64,000 nucleotides of DNA from Atlantibacter sp032062175. Its GTDB lineage: Bacteria > Pseudomonadota > Gammaproteobacteria > Enterobacterales > Enterobacteriaceae. The translations under genes and the position numbers were made by a program. The notes beneath the pieces were generated by a model that searched no databases, was not told where the DNA came from, and was given only the letters and a program-made list of their open reading frames with translations. The stretch lies in NCBI RefSeq assembly GCF_032062175.1, contig NZ_DAMBQK010000022.1:1-64000 (forward strand), written 5' to 3'. Shown here piece by piece: positions 50,692 through 60,497 of this stretch. Position 1 is the stretch's first letter. The number at the start of each line of letters is the position of its first letter.

Positions 50692-52077
50692 TTATCTCTC
50701 CACTTTAGGCAGTGAATTGTGTCGATTGAGGCCAAAAAGCCTGTACACCACCGTCACCAGCGCCAGGAATAGCGCCCCGACAATCAGCGACATGCGCGTG
50801 TCATCGTTGAAACCCATGCCAATAAGTACGCAAATTAAAAATGCCATGGTCAAATAGTTCGCCCACGGGAAAAGCATCGAGCGGAACGGATGGCTGGCCA
50901 TTGCCTGGCGGTGTACGTGGCGAAAGCGCAACTGGCTAATCAGTATCACAAACCAAGGCACCATGCCCGGTAATACGCTGGCGCTATACACATACACAAA
51001 CACCCGCTGTGGATTTGGAATGATGTAGTTCAGGCAGGAACCTATCAGCAGAATGGCGATGGAAATCGCCACGCCAGCCACGGGAACACCGTTTTTCGAT
51101 ACTTTGCCTACCGCTGCCGGTAACTGGCGGTTTTTCGATAGGGCATACAGCATACGTCCACAGCTATACATACCGCTGTTGCAGCCCGATAGCGCCGCCG
51201 TCAGCACCACAAAGTTGATGATCCCTGCCGCTGCGGTAATACCGATTTTGGCAAACGTCAGTACGAACGGGCTGCCATTGCTGCCAATGTGATCCCACGG
51301 GAACAGCGTGACGATAACGAAAATCGCGCCCACGTAAAAAATCAGGATACGCCATAACACCTTGCTGACGGCGCTACGCAGCGTAACCTGCGGGTTTTTC
51401 GCTTCACCGGCGGTGATCCCAATCAGCTCCACGCCCTGGTAAGACGCCACGACAATACACAGTGCGGTTAAAAAGCCTTTCCAGCCGCCCGCGAAGAATC
51501 CACCATGTTCCGTCAGGTTTGAGAAACCCACCGCCTGGCCGCCGTTGCCGAAACCGAAGAAAATCACCCCGAGACCCATCACGATCATCACGATAATAGT
51601 GGTGACTTTGATCATGGCGAACCAGAATTCGATTTCACCATACAGACGGACCGCCGCCAGGTTTGCCAGTGCCACCAGACCTACCGCGATTAACGCCGGT
51701 ATCCATTGGGCCATCTCCGGAAACCAGAACTGCACGTAAACCCCGATGGCAGTAATTTCTGATATCCCCACCGCCATCCACATAAACCAGTACGACCAGG
51801 CCGTGAGATAGCCGAAGAATGGACTCATATAGCGGTGCGCGTAAACAGCGAATGAACCGGCCACCGGTTCCAGGAACAGCATTTCGCCCATAGAACGCAT
51901 GATAAAGAAGACAAACAAGCCCGCGATAATGTACGCCAGCAGTACCGACGGGCCCGCCCATTTCAGGGTGCTCGCCGCGCCCATAAACAGCCCGACGCCA
52001 ATGGTGCCCCCCAGGGCGATAAGTTCGATATGTCGAGCCTCCAGCCCACGCTGAAGCTCAGGTTTTTTCTCTGCCAT
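50692..52077 (-). CDS. yifK: Amino acid permease YifK (ThrP)
   Basis: 461 residues, the E. coli length. APC-family proton symporter with 12 membrane helices and the amino acid transporter signature ALGGTIGVGLFMGAASTLKWAG near residues 22-43. The E. coli protein has been reported as a threonine/serine transporter (ThrP), and its mRNA is a target of the GcvB sRNA. It reads towards the tRNA operon. Confidence 0.94.
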   Translation of the reverse strand: MAEKKPELQRGLEARHIELIALGGTIGVGLFMGAASTLKWAGPSVLLAYIIAGLFVFFIMRSMGEMLFLEPVAGSFAVYAHRYMSPFFGYLTAWSYWFMWMAVGISEITAIGVYVQFWFPEMAQWIPALIAVGLVALANLAAVRLYGEIEFWFAMIKVTTIIVMIVMGLGVIFFGFGNGGQAVGFSNLTEHGGFFAGGWKGFLTALCIVVASYQGVELIGITAGEAKNPQVTLRSAVSKVLWRILIFYVGAIFVIVTLFPWDHIGSNGSPFVLTFAKIGITAAAGIINFVVLTAALSGCNSGMYSCGRMLYALSKNRQLPAAVGKVSKNGVPVAGVAISIAILLIGSCLNYIIPNPQRVFVYVYSASVLPGMVPWFVILISQLRFRHVHRQAMASHPFRSMLFPWANYLTMAFLICVLIGMGFNDDTRMSLIVGALFLALVTVVYRLFGLNRHNSLPKVER

Positions 52078-52308
52078 AAATCCTCTGTGTTGTGATGTTG
52101 TTGCTCCGGCTACGCCGGTTATTGTTATGGGTCATGCTATAGGGGTAATCGTGGCCCAGACATCACTGACGTGAATATCAGGCGCTAAAACCCGCGCATG
52201 GTTTCCTAAATTTTCCAAAATGGCAAACGGCTGATTAAAAAAATGTTGAGAAATAGAAAAAATGCGGGGGGTAACGATACGGCGAAAGCGCGTTCCGCCG
52301 TGGGGAGG

Positions 52309-53049
52309 TTAGAGCTTGCCGGTATAATGCCAGGCGAGATAGCGCAGTAAACGAAGCTGGCGGGTGATGCGGCTGGGCTGGGAAAGCAGACGATACAGCC
52401 ACTCCAGGCCGAGACGCTGCCAGGCTTTTGGTGCGCGCTTTACATGACCGGTGAACACATCGTAGGTGCCGCCGACGCCCATATAGAGCGCATCCGGGTA
52501 GACCTGACGGCAGTCGCGCATGAAAATTTCTTGCCGTGGAGAGCCCATCGCCACGGTAATGATTTTTGCGCCACTGTCGCGGATCCGCTCAAACAGCGCC
52601 TGACGCGCTGCCGGTGGAAAATAGCCATCCTGCTCGCCGACCACATTGACCTGCCAACGCTGCCGCAACTGGCTGGCCGTTTCGTCCAGCACCTGAGGTT
52701 TACCACCTATCAGAAACACCGGCGTGCCCTCCTGCCCGGCGCGCGCCATTAAGGCTTCCCACAGATCCGCGCCTGCAACGCGGGATATCTGAGCCTGCGG
52801 ATATTTTTTGCGTACAGAGCGAACAACGCTGATGCCATCTGCGTATTTGTATTCCGCCGCCTCAATCAGCGCCCTGACATCCGCATCGTCATTGAGCGTG
52901 AGCATCTTTTCGGCGTTGATGGCCACCAGCGTCCCATATCTGAGGCGTCCATTCGCATAGAGGTAATCGAGGGCATGTTGTTTATCACGCCAACCGAGCA
53001 AATCCAGCCCGCGTAAGGTATAACGCGGCGCGGTAATGTCATCAGCCAT
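52309..53049 (-). CDS. wecG: UDP-ManNAcA transferase of ECA synthesis
   Basis: 246 residues. WecG (RffM), a WecG/TagA/CpsF glycosyltransferase (GT26), adds ManNAcA to GlcNAc-PP-undecaprenol to make lipid II of enterobacterial common antigen. The signature block MGVGGTYDVFTGHVKRAP and GSPRQEIFM are visible. It is the last gene of the ECA operon, eight bases after wzyE. Confidence 0.96.
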   Translation of the reverse strand: MADDITAPRYTLRGLDLLGWRDKQHALDYLYANGRLRYGTLVAINAEKMLTLNDDADVRALIEAAEYKYADGISVVRSVRKKYPQAQISRVAGADLWEALMARAGQEGTPVFLIGGKPQVLDETASQLRQRWQVNVVGEQDGYFPPAARQALFERIRDSGAKIITVAMGSPRQEIFMRDCRQVYPDALYMGVGGTYDVFTGHVKRAPKAWQRLGLEWLYRLLSQPSRITRQLRLLRYLAWHYTGKL

Positions 53050-53057
53050 CTGCTTCC

Positions 53058-54419
53058 TTATCCGAGATTGTGACCGGGCGGAAAACGCCCCGAAAGTGAA
53101 CGGACTTTGCCACGAATCAACCCGGCACTTTCCAACATCCAGTACAGCAATTTGGCGATCAGCAAACAGGCACCGAAGACCACCATAAAAAACACCACGC
53201 GCGAGACAAACGAATCGAGACCTTCCCGGGCAAGCACGATCATATTAAAGATGGCTCCAAAGCAGAAACTCTGCAAAATCGCCGCCTTATAACGATTGTT
53301 TTCACTAAGGCCATGCTGATACACCCAGTCAAACCATTTAATAATCAAGCCGACTACCACCGCGCCCAGTGGAATAAACCACACACCACCCATCACCACC
53401 AGCGAGCCGATCAGCGTCGGCGAAATCGCCAACCCGGAATGGTTGTTCAGGACTTCCCAGGTAAAATAGTTCGCCGAGTTAAGTACGATGCCAGGCCGAT
53501 CCGGCCACAGCCAGGTGGGAATAAAGACGTAGAAGTCGCGCGCAATGGGCGCCAGCCCCTGAAATTCAATATTACCGTAGTTCTGTAACAGCAGCGCCAG
53601 GTTCTCCCACGGCGAGAAAGTATCGCGGGTTAAGTACAAGAACGTGTAAAACGCCTCGTCTCCGCTGACATCCAGGCCGTAGCGTTTCAGGGCCAGCCAG
53701 AACATGCCGACGATGCCCATCACCCCGGCTGCCGCCAGCATCCACAGCGAAATCCAGCCGCGAATAATACCGATGAACAGAAAAATCGCGAAAGCGATAA
53801 TAATATTGGCCCGGGTTCCGCCGACAATCACGTAAGTCAGTAATCCAAAACCCACGGTGGCAATCAGGAAAAACAGCCATGCCTGGACACTCTGGCGCAG
53901 GAAATAGATCACCAGCATCGCCGGAATAAAGAAATAAAAGAAACGCTTCAGGGCCACGCCGGACACTTCACTGGAAAATATCTGGCTGTACGAATGCAGA
54001 CGGAACAGCAAAAAGCCGTTGTGCATAAAGAAAATGCCCACGCTGACCAGCGCTACCGCCATCAACAGCATCCACGTCAACTGCGCCTCAACGCGATTCA
54101 CCGAGAAAAGCTGGCGCGTTCGCTCGCTGCCGCGTGACCGTAGCCGGGTTTTATAGGTCACATAGTAGATCCCATAGAAGCACGCGGCGGCTAGCTGCGC
54201 CTGAAGCAGCACGTCCGCAGGCACCACGGCGACATCAAAGCGAAACACCAGTAAGGCGGTAAACGGAAAGCCGAAGAAAAAGGTCAGCAGGAACAATAAA
54301 GAGAAGAAAATATTAAAATTAAACCGCACCCGGCGGAATTCAAACCAGGTCGTGGTGGTAATAAACAGCGTCGCCAGCAGCCAGACGATGAACAGGCCGC
54401 TAAACTGCAACAAATTCAT
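53058..54419 (-). CDS. wzyE: ECA polysaccharide polymerase WzyE
   Basis: 453 residues with about eleven membrane helices. WzyE joins ECA trisaccharide repeats in the periplasm, with WzzE setting chain length. Wzy proteins diverge strongly; identity rests on length, topology and the fixed place between wecF and wecG. ATGA overlap with wecF. Confidence 0.95.
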   Translation of the reverse strand: MNLLQFSGLFIVWLLATLFITTTTWFEFRRVRFNFNIFFSLLFLLTFFFGFPFTALLVFRFDVAVVPADVLLQAQLAAACFYGIYYVTYKTRLRSRGSERTRQLFSVNRVEAQLTWMLLMAVALVSVGIFFMHNGFLLFRLHSYSQIFSSEVSGVALKRFFYFFIPAMLVIYFLRQSVQAWLFFLIATVGFGLLTYVIVGGTRANIIIAFAIFLFIGIIRGWISLWMLAAAGVMGIVGMFWLALKRYGLDVSGDEAFYTFLYLTRDTFSPWENLALLLQNYGNIEFQGLAPIARDFYVFIPTWLWPDRPGIVLNSANYFTWEVLNNHSGLAISPTLIGSLVVMGGVWFIPLGAVVVGLIIKWFDWVYQHGLSENNRYKAAILQSFCFGAIFNMIVLAREGLDSFVSRVVFFMVVFGACLLIAKLLYWMLESAGLIRGKVRSLSGRFPPGHNLG

Positions 54420-55492
54420 GATGCCTCTCCCGCCGCCACGCGTAACGCCTGATGCCAGCCTGTGAGATAGCCGGGCCGGAAGAAGGCGATGGTTGATTTA
54501 TCCACCAGAGCAAGCTGACGCTGCGCTTCGCGAATAACCGTTTCGTTAAGTATATCGTCGGTGAACAAAACCGGCAGATGCTGTTCAGCCATATCCTGCC
54601 AGAACGGGTTTTGGCGGCTCAGCACGCAGGGGATCCCGGCCTGAATGAGCAGACACAGGGTGCCGATGCCCTGCTGGCGGGCAAAAATAAAATAACCCAG
54701 GTCGCAACGCCGCAGCATGGCGAGGTAATCGTCAAATGCCATCTGCTCGCGCAAAACATGCAAATTACCGGTGCTGAACAGCGACCGCCCGGCCTGCTCC
54801 ACTTCCGTAATGTACGCCTGATTGTTGGCTGGATAGCCCATCGGCACAATTACGTCTACGTTATCGCCAAACTGCTGGTGAACGGCCTTCAACGCCGCAA
54901 CATGTTCATTGCTTCTGTCGCCGGAGTTCCCCACCAGGAGGGTCAATTTGCCAGACGATGGCGCTTTTTCCAGCCCGTTCAGCGCCGGATCCATACGGGT
55001 AGGGAAATAGAGCAGCGAGCCTGGCACCGCAGGGTTACGCTGTTGGAAATAATTCAGATCGCCGCGCGTGGCGAAGACATGCCCAACGCGCTTGTGCGCC
55101 AGCCGGCGCAGAAAATAAAACAGCCGAAACTTGAGGCTGCGCGACGCTTCATACAAATCAGCACCCCAAATATGCCAGCTCACCTGTGAAGATGTCAGGC
55201 CACCCGTCAGCAACGCTATCCACAGCGGCGCATTGAATTGCCCATGGAAGAAGAAACGCTGCGTGCGATCGTGACGCGCCAGTTTGATAACCGCAGCGCT
55301 GAGCGCTTTTTTATCAGGATAACGGGCGATTTCCAGCGCCGGATACTCGCTTTGCAACAACGGATCCTGCGAGACCACCATAAAGCGGCGGGCAACGCTC
55401 CCCAGCGACGCTAATTCATCGTTGAAATAATGCAGCACGGTCTGGTTATGGTGGGGAATATCAGACCCCAGAATATGGATTAACGGGTTCAT
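54416..55492 (-). CDS. wecF: TDP-Fuc4NAc transferase (ECA lipid III synthesis)
   Basis: 358 residues from ATG 55492 (MNPLIHILGSDIPHHN), fixed by an ATGA overlap with the wzxE stop. WecF (RffT, GT56) adds Fuc4NAc to lipid II to finish the ECA repeat. Conserved blocks RFFFHGQFN, WHIWGADLYE, VGNSGDRSN and FIFARQQGIGTLC are intact. Confidence 0.96.
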   Translation of the reverse strand: MNPLIHILGSDIPHHNQTVLHYFNDELASLGSVARRFMVVSQDPLLQSEYPALEIARYPDKKALSAAVIKLARHDRTQRFFFHGQFNAPLWIALLTGGLTSSQVSWHIWGADLYEASRSLKFRLFYFLRRLAHKRVGHVFATRGDLNYFQQRNPAVPGSLLYFPTRMDPALNGLEKAPSSGKLTLLVGNSGDRSNEHVAALKAVHQQFGDNVDVIVPMGYPANNQAYITEVEQAGRSLFSTGNLHVLREQMAFDDYLAMLRRCDLGYFIFARQQGIGTLCLLIQAGIPCVLSRQNPFWQDMAEQHLPVLFTDDILNETVIREAQRQLALVDKSTIAFFRPGYLTGWHQALRVAAGEAS

Positions 55493-56739
55493 GCTTTCCT
55501 GCGCCAGAGTAAAAATATGCCGCAACATAAGGTGAAATAGACAATATAAGTGGCCATATACGCCTGCGCCGCGCCCAGCGCGCCGTGGGTAGGTATCAGC
55601 CAGCGGGAGAACCCGGTCAGCAGCGCAAACTGGCTGAGTTCCGCCAGGATATAAAAGCGCAGCGACGCTTTGGCAATCACCAGATAACCAAAGACGTAAG
55701 CGCCCACTTTCAGCACATCACCCACCAGCTGCCAGGCGAACAGATCGCGCATGGCGGTAAATTTCGCTGAAAACAGCAGCCAGATAGCGACATCGCGCAA
55801 TACCCAGACGGTAAAACTCGCTGCCGCGACCGCCGGAAGCACGAACTTCAGCGAACGCACAACCTCGCGGGTAATGTCGTCTTTAGCGGTTAAGCGCGAC
55901 AGCGTGGGCAGCAGCCAGACGCTGAACGTGGCGGTGATAAACTGCAAATAGGCGTCGGAAATGGTGCTCACCCCCTGCCAGATGCCGACCTCATCCCAGC
56001 TATACTGCGCCGCCATCAGGTTTCGCATCATCACATACGCCACCGGCAGCGTAACCGAGGTCATTAACGCCATCAGGGTAAATTTCGACAACTGCCTGGC
56101 GAGAGGGCCGTTCCAGCGCGGTTTGAGGTAACTAAACGGCACGTGTTCACGCTTTTTCAGCATCCATAACGCCGGGAATACCACCAGTGCAGGCACCAGC
56201 GCCAGCCCCAGCAAGGCACCTTCGTAGCCGCCGAGGCGATAACACAGATACCAGGCGGCGACGCCAGTCACGCTGCCAACAATCAGCGAGAGCGCATTGC
56301 CGCGCGCATCGCGAAAGCCTTTCAGAATAGCCAGCGTCAGGTTAGCCCAGGCGATACCCATCTGGATAAAAGCCACCAGCCGCACCACATTCTGGTAGCG
56401 ATCGTGCCCAAACAGGCCAATGCTGATGGGCTGCGCGGCCAGTAAAAAAATCACCGCCAATAGCGTAGAAAACCCCAGCACCATTGATGACGACGTCCCG
56501 GTGACCTGCTTTAACGCATCGGGATTGTCATGATGCTGGGCGACCAGTTTCGTCACGCCGTTAAAAATTCCAGCACCCGCCAGTACGCCCAACACCGTAA
56601 TCAGCTGACGAAAGTTTCCTGCCTGTCCGACCCCTTCCGGGCCAAACGCCACCGCCAGCAGTTTGATAACCAGCAAACCAGCGGCAATCTTGATAAGCGT
56701 GGACGCTGCCGTCCACACTGAGGCTTTTGCAAGAGACAT
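55489..56739 (-). CDS. wzxE: ECA lipid III flippase WzxE
   Basis: 416 residues, about 12 membrane helices, MOP/polysaccharide transporter fold. It moves undecaprenyl-linked ECA repeats to the periplasmic face. Starts one base after wecE and overlaps wecF by four bases. Confidence 0.96.
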   Translation of the reverse strand: MSLAKASVWTAASTLIKIAAGLLVIKLLAVAFGPEGVGQAGNFRQLITVLGVLAGAGIFNGVTKLVAQHHDNPDALKQVTGTSSSMVLGFSTLLAVIFLLAAQPISIGLFGHDRYQNVVRLVAFIQMGIAWANLTLAILKGFRDARGNALSLIVGSVTGVAAWYLCYRLGGYEGALLGLALVPALVVFPALWMLKKREHVPFSYLKPRWNGPLARQLSKFTLMALMTSVTLPVAYVMMRNLMAAQYSWDEVGIWQGVSTISDAYLQFITATFSVWLLPTLSRLTAKDDITREVVRSLKFVLPAVAAASFTVWVLRDVAIWLLFSAKFTAMRDLFAWQLVGDVLKVGAYVFGYLVIAKASLRFYILAELSQFALLTGFSRWLIPTHGALGAAQAYMATYIVYFTLCCGIFLLWRRKA

Positions 56740-56740
56740 A

Positions 56741-57871
56741 TCAGGCGAAATAACTTAACAGCGAATTGATAACCGTACGCTGGTTGAAAGGCGCCAGATT
56801 GTAGAACAGCGGTAACCGCAGCAGGCGTTCGCTTTCGCGGGTGGTGTAGCGGTCTTCGCCATGAAGTTCGCCAAATTTCTCGCCTGCCGGACAGCTGTGC
56901 AACGGGATATAGTGGAATACCGCCAGGATTTCTGCCTCTTTAAGCCAGGCAATCAAATTGCTGCGATCGTCGATATCGCGCAGTTTGATATAAAACATAT
57001 GCGCGTTATGGCTACAGGACTCCGGGATCGAAGGCAACTCGATGCGCCCTGCACGAGCCAGCGGCTCAAGCGCGTCAAAATAGGTCTGCCATAGCGCCAG
57101 ACGCTGTTGGTTGATGCGGTCCGCCGCGTCGAGCTGTGCCCAAAGATAGGCCGCCTGGAGATCTGACATTAAATAGCTGGAGCCGATGTCCCGCCAGGTG
57201 TATTTATCCACCAGCCCACGGAAAAACTGGCTGCGGTTAGTGCCTTTCTCGCGAATAATTTCCGCCCGCTCAGTCAGTTTGGGATCGTTGATCAGCGTCG
57301 CGCCGCCTTCGCCTCCGGCGGTGTAATTCTTGGTTTCATGAAAACTGAAGCAGCCGATATGACCAATCGTGCCTAACGCCCGGCCTTTATAGGTGGACAT
57401 CACCCCCTGTGCCGCGTCTTCCACCACATACAGCTCATGCTTCTTTGCAATGGCCATGATGGTATCCATTTCGCAGGCGACGCCCGCATAGTGCACCGGC
57501 ACAATGACACGGGTTTTATCGGTAATTGCCGCTTCAATCAGTGACTCGTCAATGTTCATGGTATCGGGGCGCAGATCGACAAAGACGATTTTCGCGCCGC
57601 GCAGCACAAAAGCATTGGCAGTCGACACGAAGGTATAGCTTGGCATGATGACTTCATCGCCGGGCTGGATATCCAGCAACAATGCCGCCATCTCCAGCGA
57701 CGCAGTGCAGGACGGGGTAAGAAGGACTTTTTCGCTGCCGAAGCGCTGCTCAAACCATTGCTGGCAGCGGCGGGTGAAGCCGCCATCGCCGCATAATTTT
57801 CCACTGCCCATTGCAGACTGCATGTAGTCAATTTCCGTTCCAACCACGGGCGGAGCATTAAATGGGATCAT
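56741..57871 (-). CDS. wecE: dTDP-4-amino-4,6-dideoxygalactose transaminase
   Basis: 376 residues from ATG 57871 (MIPFNAPPVVGTE), the E. coli length; the frame continues 42 codons into wecD but is not coding there. DegT/DnrJ/EryC1 aminotransferase; PLP-binding Lys in FHETKNYTAGGEGG near residue 181. It makes dTDP-Fuc4N from dTDP-4-keto-6-deoxyglucose with glutamate as donor. Confidence 0.97.
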   Translation of the reverse strand: MIPFNAPPVVGTEIDYMQSAMGSGKLCGDGGFTRRCQQWFEQRFGSEKVLLTPSCTASLEMAALLLDIQPGDEVIMPSYTFVSTANAFVLRGAKIVFVDLRPDTMNIDESLIEAAITDKTRVIVPVHYAGVACEMDTIMAIAKKHELYVVEDAAQGVMSTYKGRALGTIGHIGCFSFHETKNYTAGGEGGATLINDPKLTERAEIIREKGTNRSQFFRGLVDKYTWRDIGSSYLMSDLQAAYLWAQLDAADRINQQRLALWQTYFDALEPLARAGRIELPSIPESCSHNAHMFYIKLRDIDDRSNLIAWLKEAEILAVFHYIPLHSCPAGEKFGELHGEDRYTTRESERLLRLPLFYNLAPFNQRTVINSLLSYFA

Positions 57872-57875
57872 CTGT

Positions 57876-58553
57876 TCACCTGTATAACCAATACGCGGCG
57901 CTGTCCAGGGTAGCACCGCTTTGAATGTAGCGACGAATGGCGGCGCGATTGCCCATTTGGGTAGCCACGCGCAACACCGCTGATTGATGAACTTCACACC
58001 AGTGGCGCGCGGCGTCCATCAGAATACGTCCAGCCCCAAAACCGCCCAGCAAGCCGATACGCGCTTCGCCGCTGTTAAGCTGGCGCAACGTGACAAATCC
58101 CCGGATCGCACCACCGTCATCACGCATTACCTGGCAGGTATGATCGAAACTGCCATTGACCGCATTTTCTACCCACTGCGCGTAAAAACGCCCGCTGGCG
58201 TCAGGGGCGTACCAGGGCGTACGAAAGCGGCTATTAGCAAACAGCGTGGTCGCCATCGCACGAAGAGCGGGAATATCGCGGCTCTGCGCAGGCTGAAGAC
58301 CGGGGTTGTCGTTGCCAACACCGATATCGAGCACAAAATCCACCTCGCCTTCCACCACCTGAAACTGCAACTGTTGCAGGCTATCCAGCCAGTCCGTGCG
58401 CTGTGCGGGCACTTTTGCCTGTAACCGAGGCCAGACGGCTAACTGCGACGGATCAACCTGCGCGGCATCATCCGCGAGCCGGAGGATCGCGCTGTTAATG
58501 CCGAAAAATCGGCTTTCCCATTCCAGGGGGTCAATACTGGCGCGGACGGGCAC
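57876..58553 (-). CDS. wecD: dTDP-fucosamine acetyltransferase
   Basis: 225 residues from a GTG at 58553 (VPVRASIDPLEW), which matches the family start; no ATG fits. GNAT-fold enzyme that acetylates dTDP-Fuc4N. The GNAT core RIGLLGGFGAGRILMDAA and the C-terminal ATQMGNRAAIRRYIQSGA are present. The first 23 bases overlap the 3' end of rffH, so the two are translationally linked. Confidence 0.93.
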   Translation of the reverse strand: MPVRASIDPLEWESRFFGINSAILRLADDAAQVDPSQLAVWPRLQAKVPAQRTDWLDSLQQLQFQVVEGEVDFVLDIGVGNDNPGLQPAQSRDIPALRAMATTLFANSRFRTPWYAPDASGRFYAQWVENAVNGSFDHTCQVMRDDGGAIRGFVTLRQLNSGEARIGLLGGFGAGRILMDAARHWCEVHQSAVLRVATQMGNRAAIRRYIQSGATLDSAAYWLYR

Positions 58554-59412
58554 GAAGCAGCTCCAGTAAATAACGCCCATAACCCGTCTTCACAAGGCGT
58601 TCTGCGGCGCGCTTAACGCCATCATCATCCAGCCATCCATTACGCCAGGCGATCTCTTCCAGACAGGCAATCTTGAATCCCTGGCGCTTCTCGACGGTTT
58701 GCACAAAAGTGCTGGCTTCGATCAGGCTGTCATGGGTACCCGTATCCAGCCAGGCGAATCCACGGCCTAACAGTTCTACAGAGAGCGTGCCTTGTTCCAG
58801 GTACATTTGATTGATGGAGGTGATTTCAAGTTCGCCGCGCCCGGAGGGTTTGACCTTTTTCGCGTACTCGGCGACATGTTCATCATAAAAATAGAGACCG
58901 GTAACCGCCCAGTTGGATTTAGGCTGTTCAGGCTTTTCTTCAATGGAGAGCGCCCGGAAATTGTCATCAAACTCGACGACGCCGAAGCGTTCAGGATCCA
59001 TCACCTGATAACCAAACACCGTCGCGCCCCCACTGCGGGCCGCGACATGCCTTAATTTCGGGCTGAACCCCTGTCCGAAGAAAATGTTGTCGCCTAATAC
59101 CAGGCAGGAGGGCTGACCGTCGAGAAATGCTTCACCAATAATAAATGCCTGAGCAAGCCCGTCGGGGCTGGGTTGTTCAGCATACTGGAGGCTGATCCCA
59201 AAATCTGAGCCATCGCCAAGCAGACGCTGGTAGCTACTCAAATCTTCAGGTGTCGTGATCAACAAAATCTCACGAATCCCCGCCAGCATCAGCACGGAGA
59301 GCGGGTAGTAAATCATTGGCTTGTCATAGATGGGCAGAAGTTGCTTCGACACGCCGCGCGTGATGGGATGCAGACGCGTCCCTGAACCACCCGCCAGAAT
59401 GATCCCCTTCAT
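58531..59412 (-). CDS. rffH: Glucose-1-phosphate thymidylyltransferase 2
   Basis: 293 residues from ATG 59412 (MKGIILAGGSGTRLHP), as in E. coli; the frame opens further upstream into rffG. It makes dTDP-glucose, the first step towards Fuc4NAc. The nucleotide-binding loop GGSGTRLHPIT, LVLGDNIFFGQG and GFAWLDTGTHDSL are typical RmlA-family motifs. Confidence 0.97.
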   Translation of the reverse strand: MKGIILAGGSGTRLHPITRGVSKQLLPIYDKPMIYYPLSVLMLAGIREILLITTPEDLSSYQRLLGDGSDFGISLQYAEQPSPDGLAQAFIIGEAFLDGQPSCLVLGDNIFFGQGFSPKLRHVAARSGGATVFGYQVMDPERFGVVEFDDNFRALSIEEKPEQPKSNWAVTGLYFYDEHVAEYAKKVKPSGRGELEITSINQMYLEQGTLSVELLGRGFAWLDTGTHDSLIEASTFVQTVEKRQGFKIACLEEIAWRNGWLDDDGVKRAAERLVKTGYGRYLLELLRARPRQY

Positions 59413-59429
59413 ATCGTCTCTCCTGATAA

Positions 59430-60497
59430 TTAACGCTGAAGACCCAGGCGCTCGCCCTGATAACTTCCGTCTAATACTTGCTGCCACCAGGCCGGATTCT
59501 GCAAATACCACTGCACCGTTTTACGAATACCGCTCTCAAATGATTCCTGTGGACGCCAGCCCAGCTCACGCTCGATTTTGCTGGCGTCAATGGCGTAACG
59601 CAGATCGTGGCCGGGGCGGTCCGCCACCCAGCTAATAAGGTTGCGGTACTGCGCAATACCTTGCGGTTTTTGAGGGACCAGCTCTTCAAGCAGATCGCAA
59701 ATGGCAGTCACCACATCGATATTTTTACGTTCGTTATGCCCGCCAATATTCCATGTTTCGCCAATTGCCCCCTGGGTAGCCACCAGGTAGAGCGCACGAG
59801 CATGGTCCTCAACGTATAACCAGTCGCGGATTTGCTGCCCATCGCCATAAACCGGCAGCGGCTTTCCTGCCAGCCCGTTCAGTATCATCAGCGGGATCAG
59901 TTTTTCCGGGAAATGATAGGGCCCGTAATTGTTAGAGCAATTCGTCATCAGCGTAGGCAATCCGTAGGTGCGCTGCCAGGCACGAACCAAATGATCGCTG
60001 CCCGCCTTCGTCGCAGAATAGGGGCTGCTGGGAGCGTAAGCCGTGGTCTCGGTAAAAAAGTCATCGCTGCTGTGAAGGTCGCCATACACCTCATCAGTGG
60101 AGATGTGATGGAAACGAAAGCGCGCTTTACCTGGCGCATCCAGTGAGTTGCACCAGGCGCGGGCGGCTTCAAGCAGCGTATAGGTTCCGACAATATTGGT
60201 TTCGATAAAGGCAGCAGGCCCGTCGATTGACCGATCAACATGGCTTTCCGCCGCCAGATGCATAACGATATCCGGCCGCCAGGTTGTGAATACCCGATCC
60301 AGCTCGGCTCTGTCGACAATATCCACTTTTTCAAAAGCAAAGCGCGGGTTGTCGGCAACCGGCGCAAGCGAGGCAAGGTTGCCGGCGTACGTCAGCTTAT
60401 CCACGACAACCACACTGTCGGCGGTGTCATTAATGATATGTCTGACCACCGCAGAACCAATAAACCCCGCGCCGCCGGTAACCAGAATACGTTTCAT
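59430..60497 (-). CDS. rffG: dTDP-glucose 4,6-dehydratase 2
   Basis: 355 residues from ATG 60497, set by an ATGA overlap with the wecC stop. Extended SDR: NAD loop GGAGFIGS, the STDEVYGD active-site block and the YSATK Tyr-Lys pair. It converts dTDP-glucose to the 4-keto-6-deoxy intermediate used by WecE. Confidence 0.97.
   Translation of the reverse strand: MKRILVTGGAGFIGSAVVRHIINDTADSVVVVDKLTYAGNLASLAPVADNPRFAFEKVDIVDRAELDRVFTTWRPDIVMHLAAESHVDRSIDGPAAFIETNIVGTYTLLEAARAWCNSLDAPGKARFRFHHISTDEVYGDLHSSDDFFTETTAYAPSSPYSATKAGSDHLVRAWQRTYGLPTLMTNCSNNYGPYHFPEKLIPLMILNGLAGKPLPVYGDGQQIRDWLYVEDHARALYLVATQGAIGETWNIGGHNERKNIDVVTAICDLLEELVPQKPQGIAQYRNLISWVADRPGHDLRYAIDASKIERELGWRPQESFESGIRKTVQWYLQNPAWWQQVLDGSYQGERLGLQR

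Noticed and set aside
52279..52301. ACGGCG/CGCCGT hairpin after wecG as terminator of the ECA operon
   Set aside because: The stem is interrupted and no T tract follows on the minus strand.
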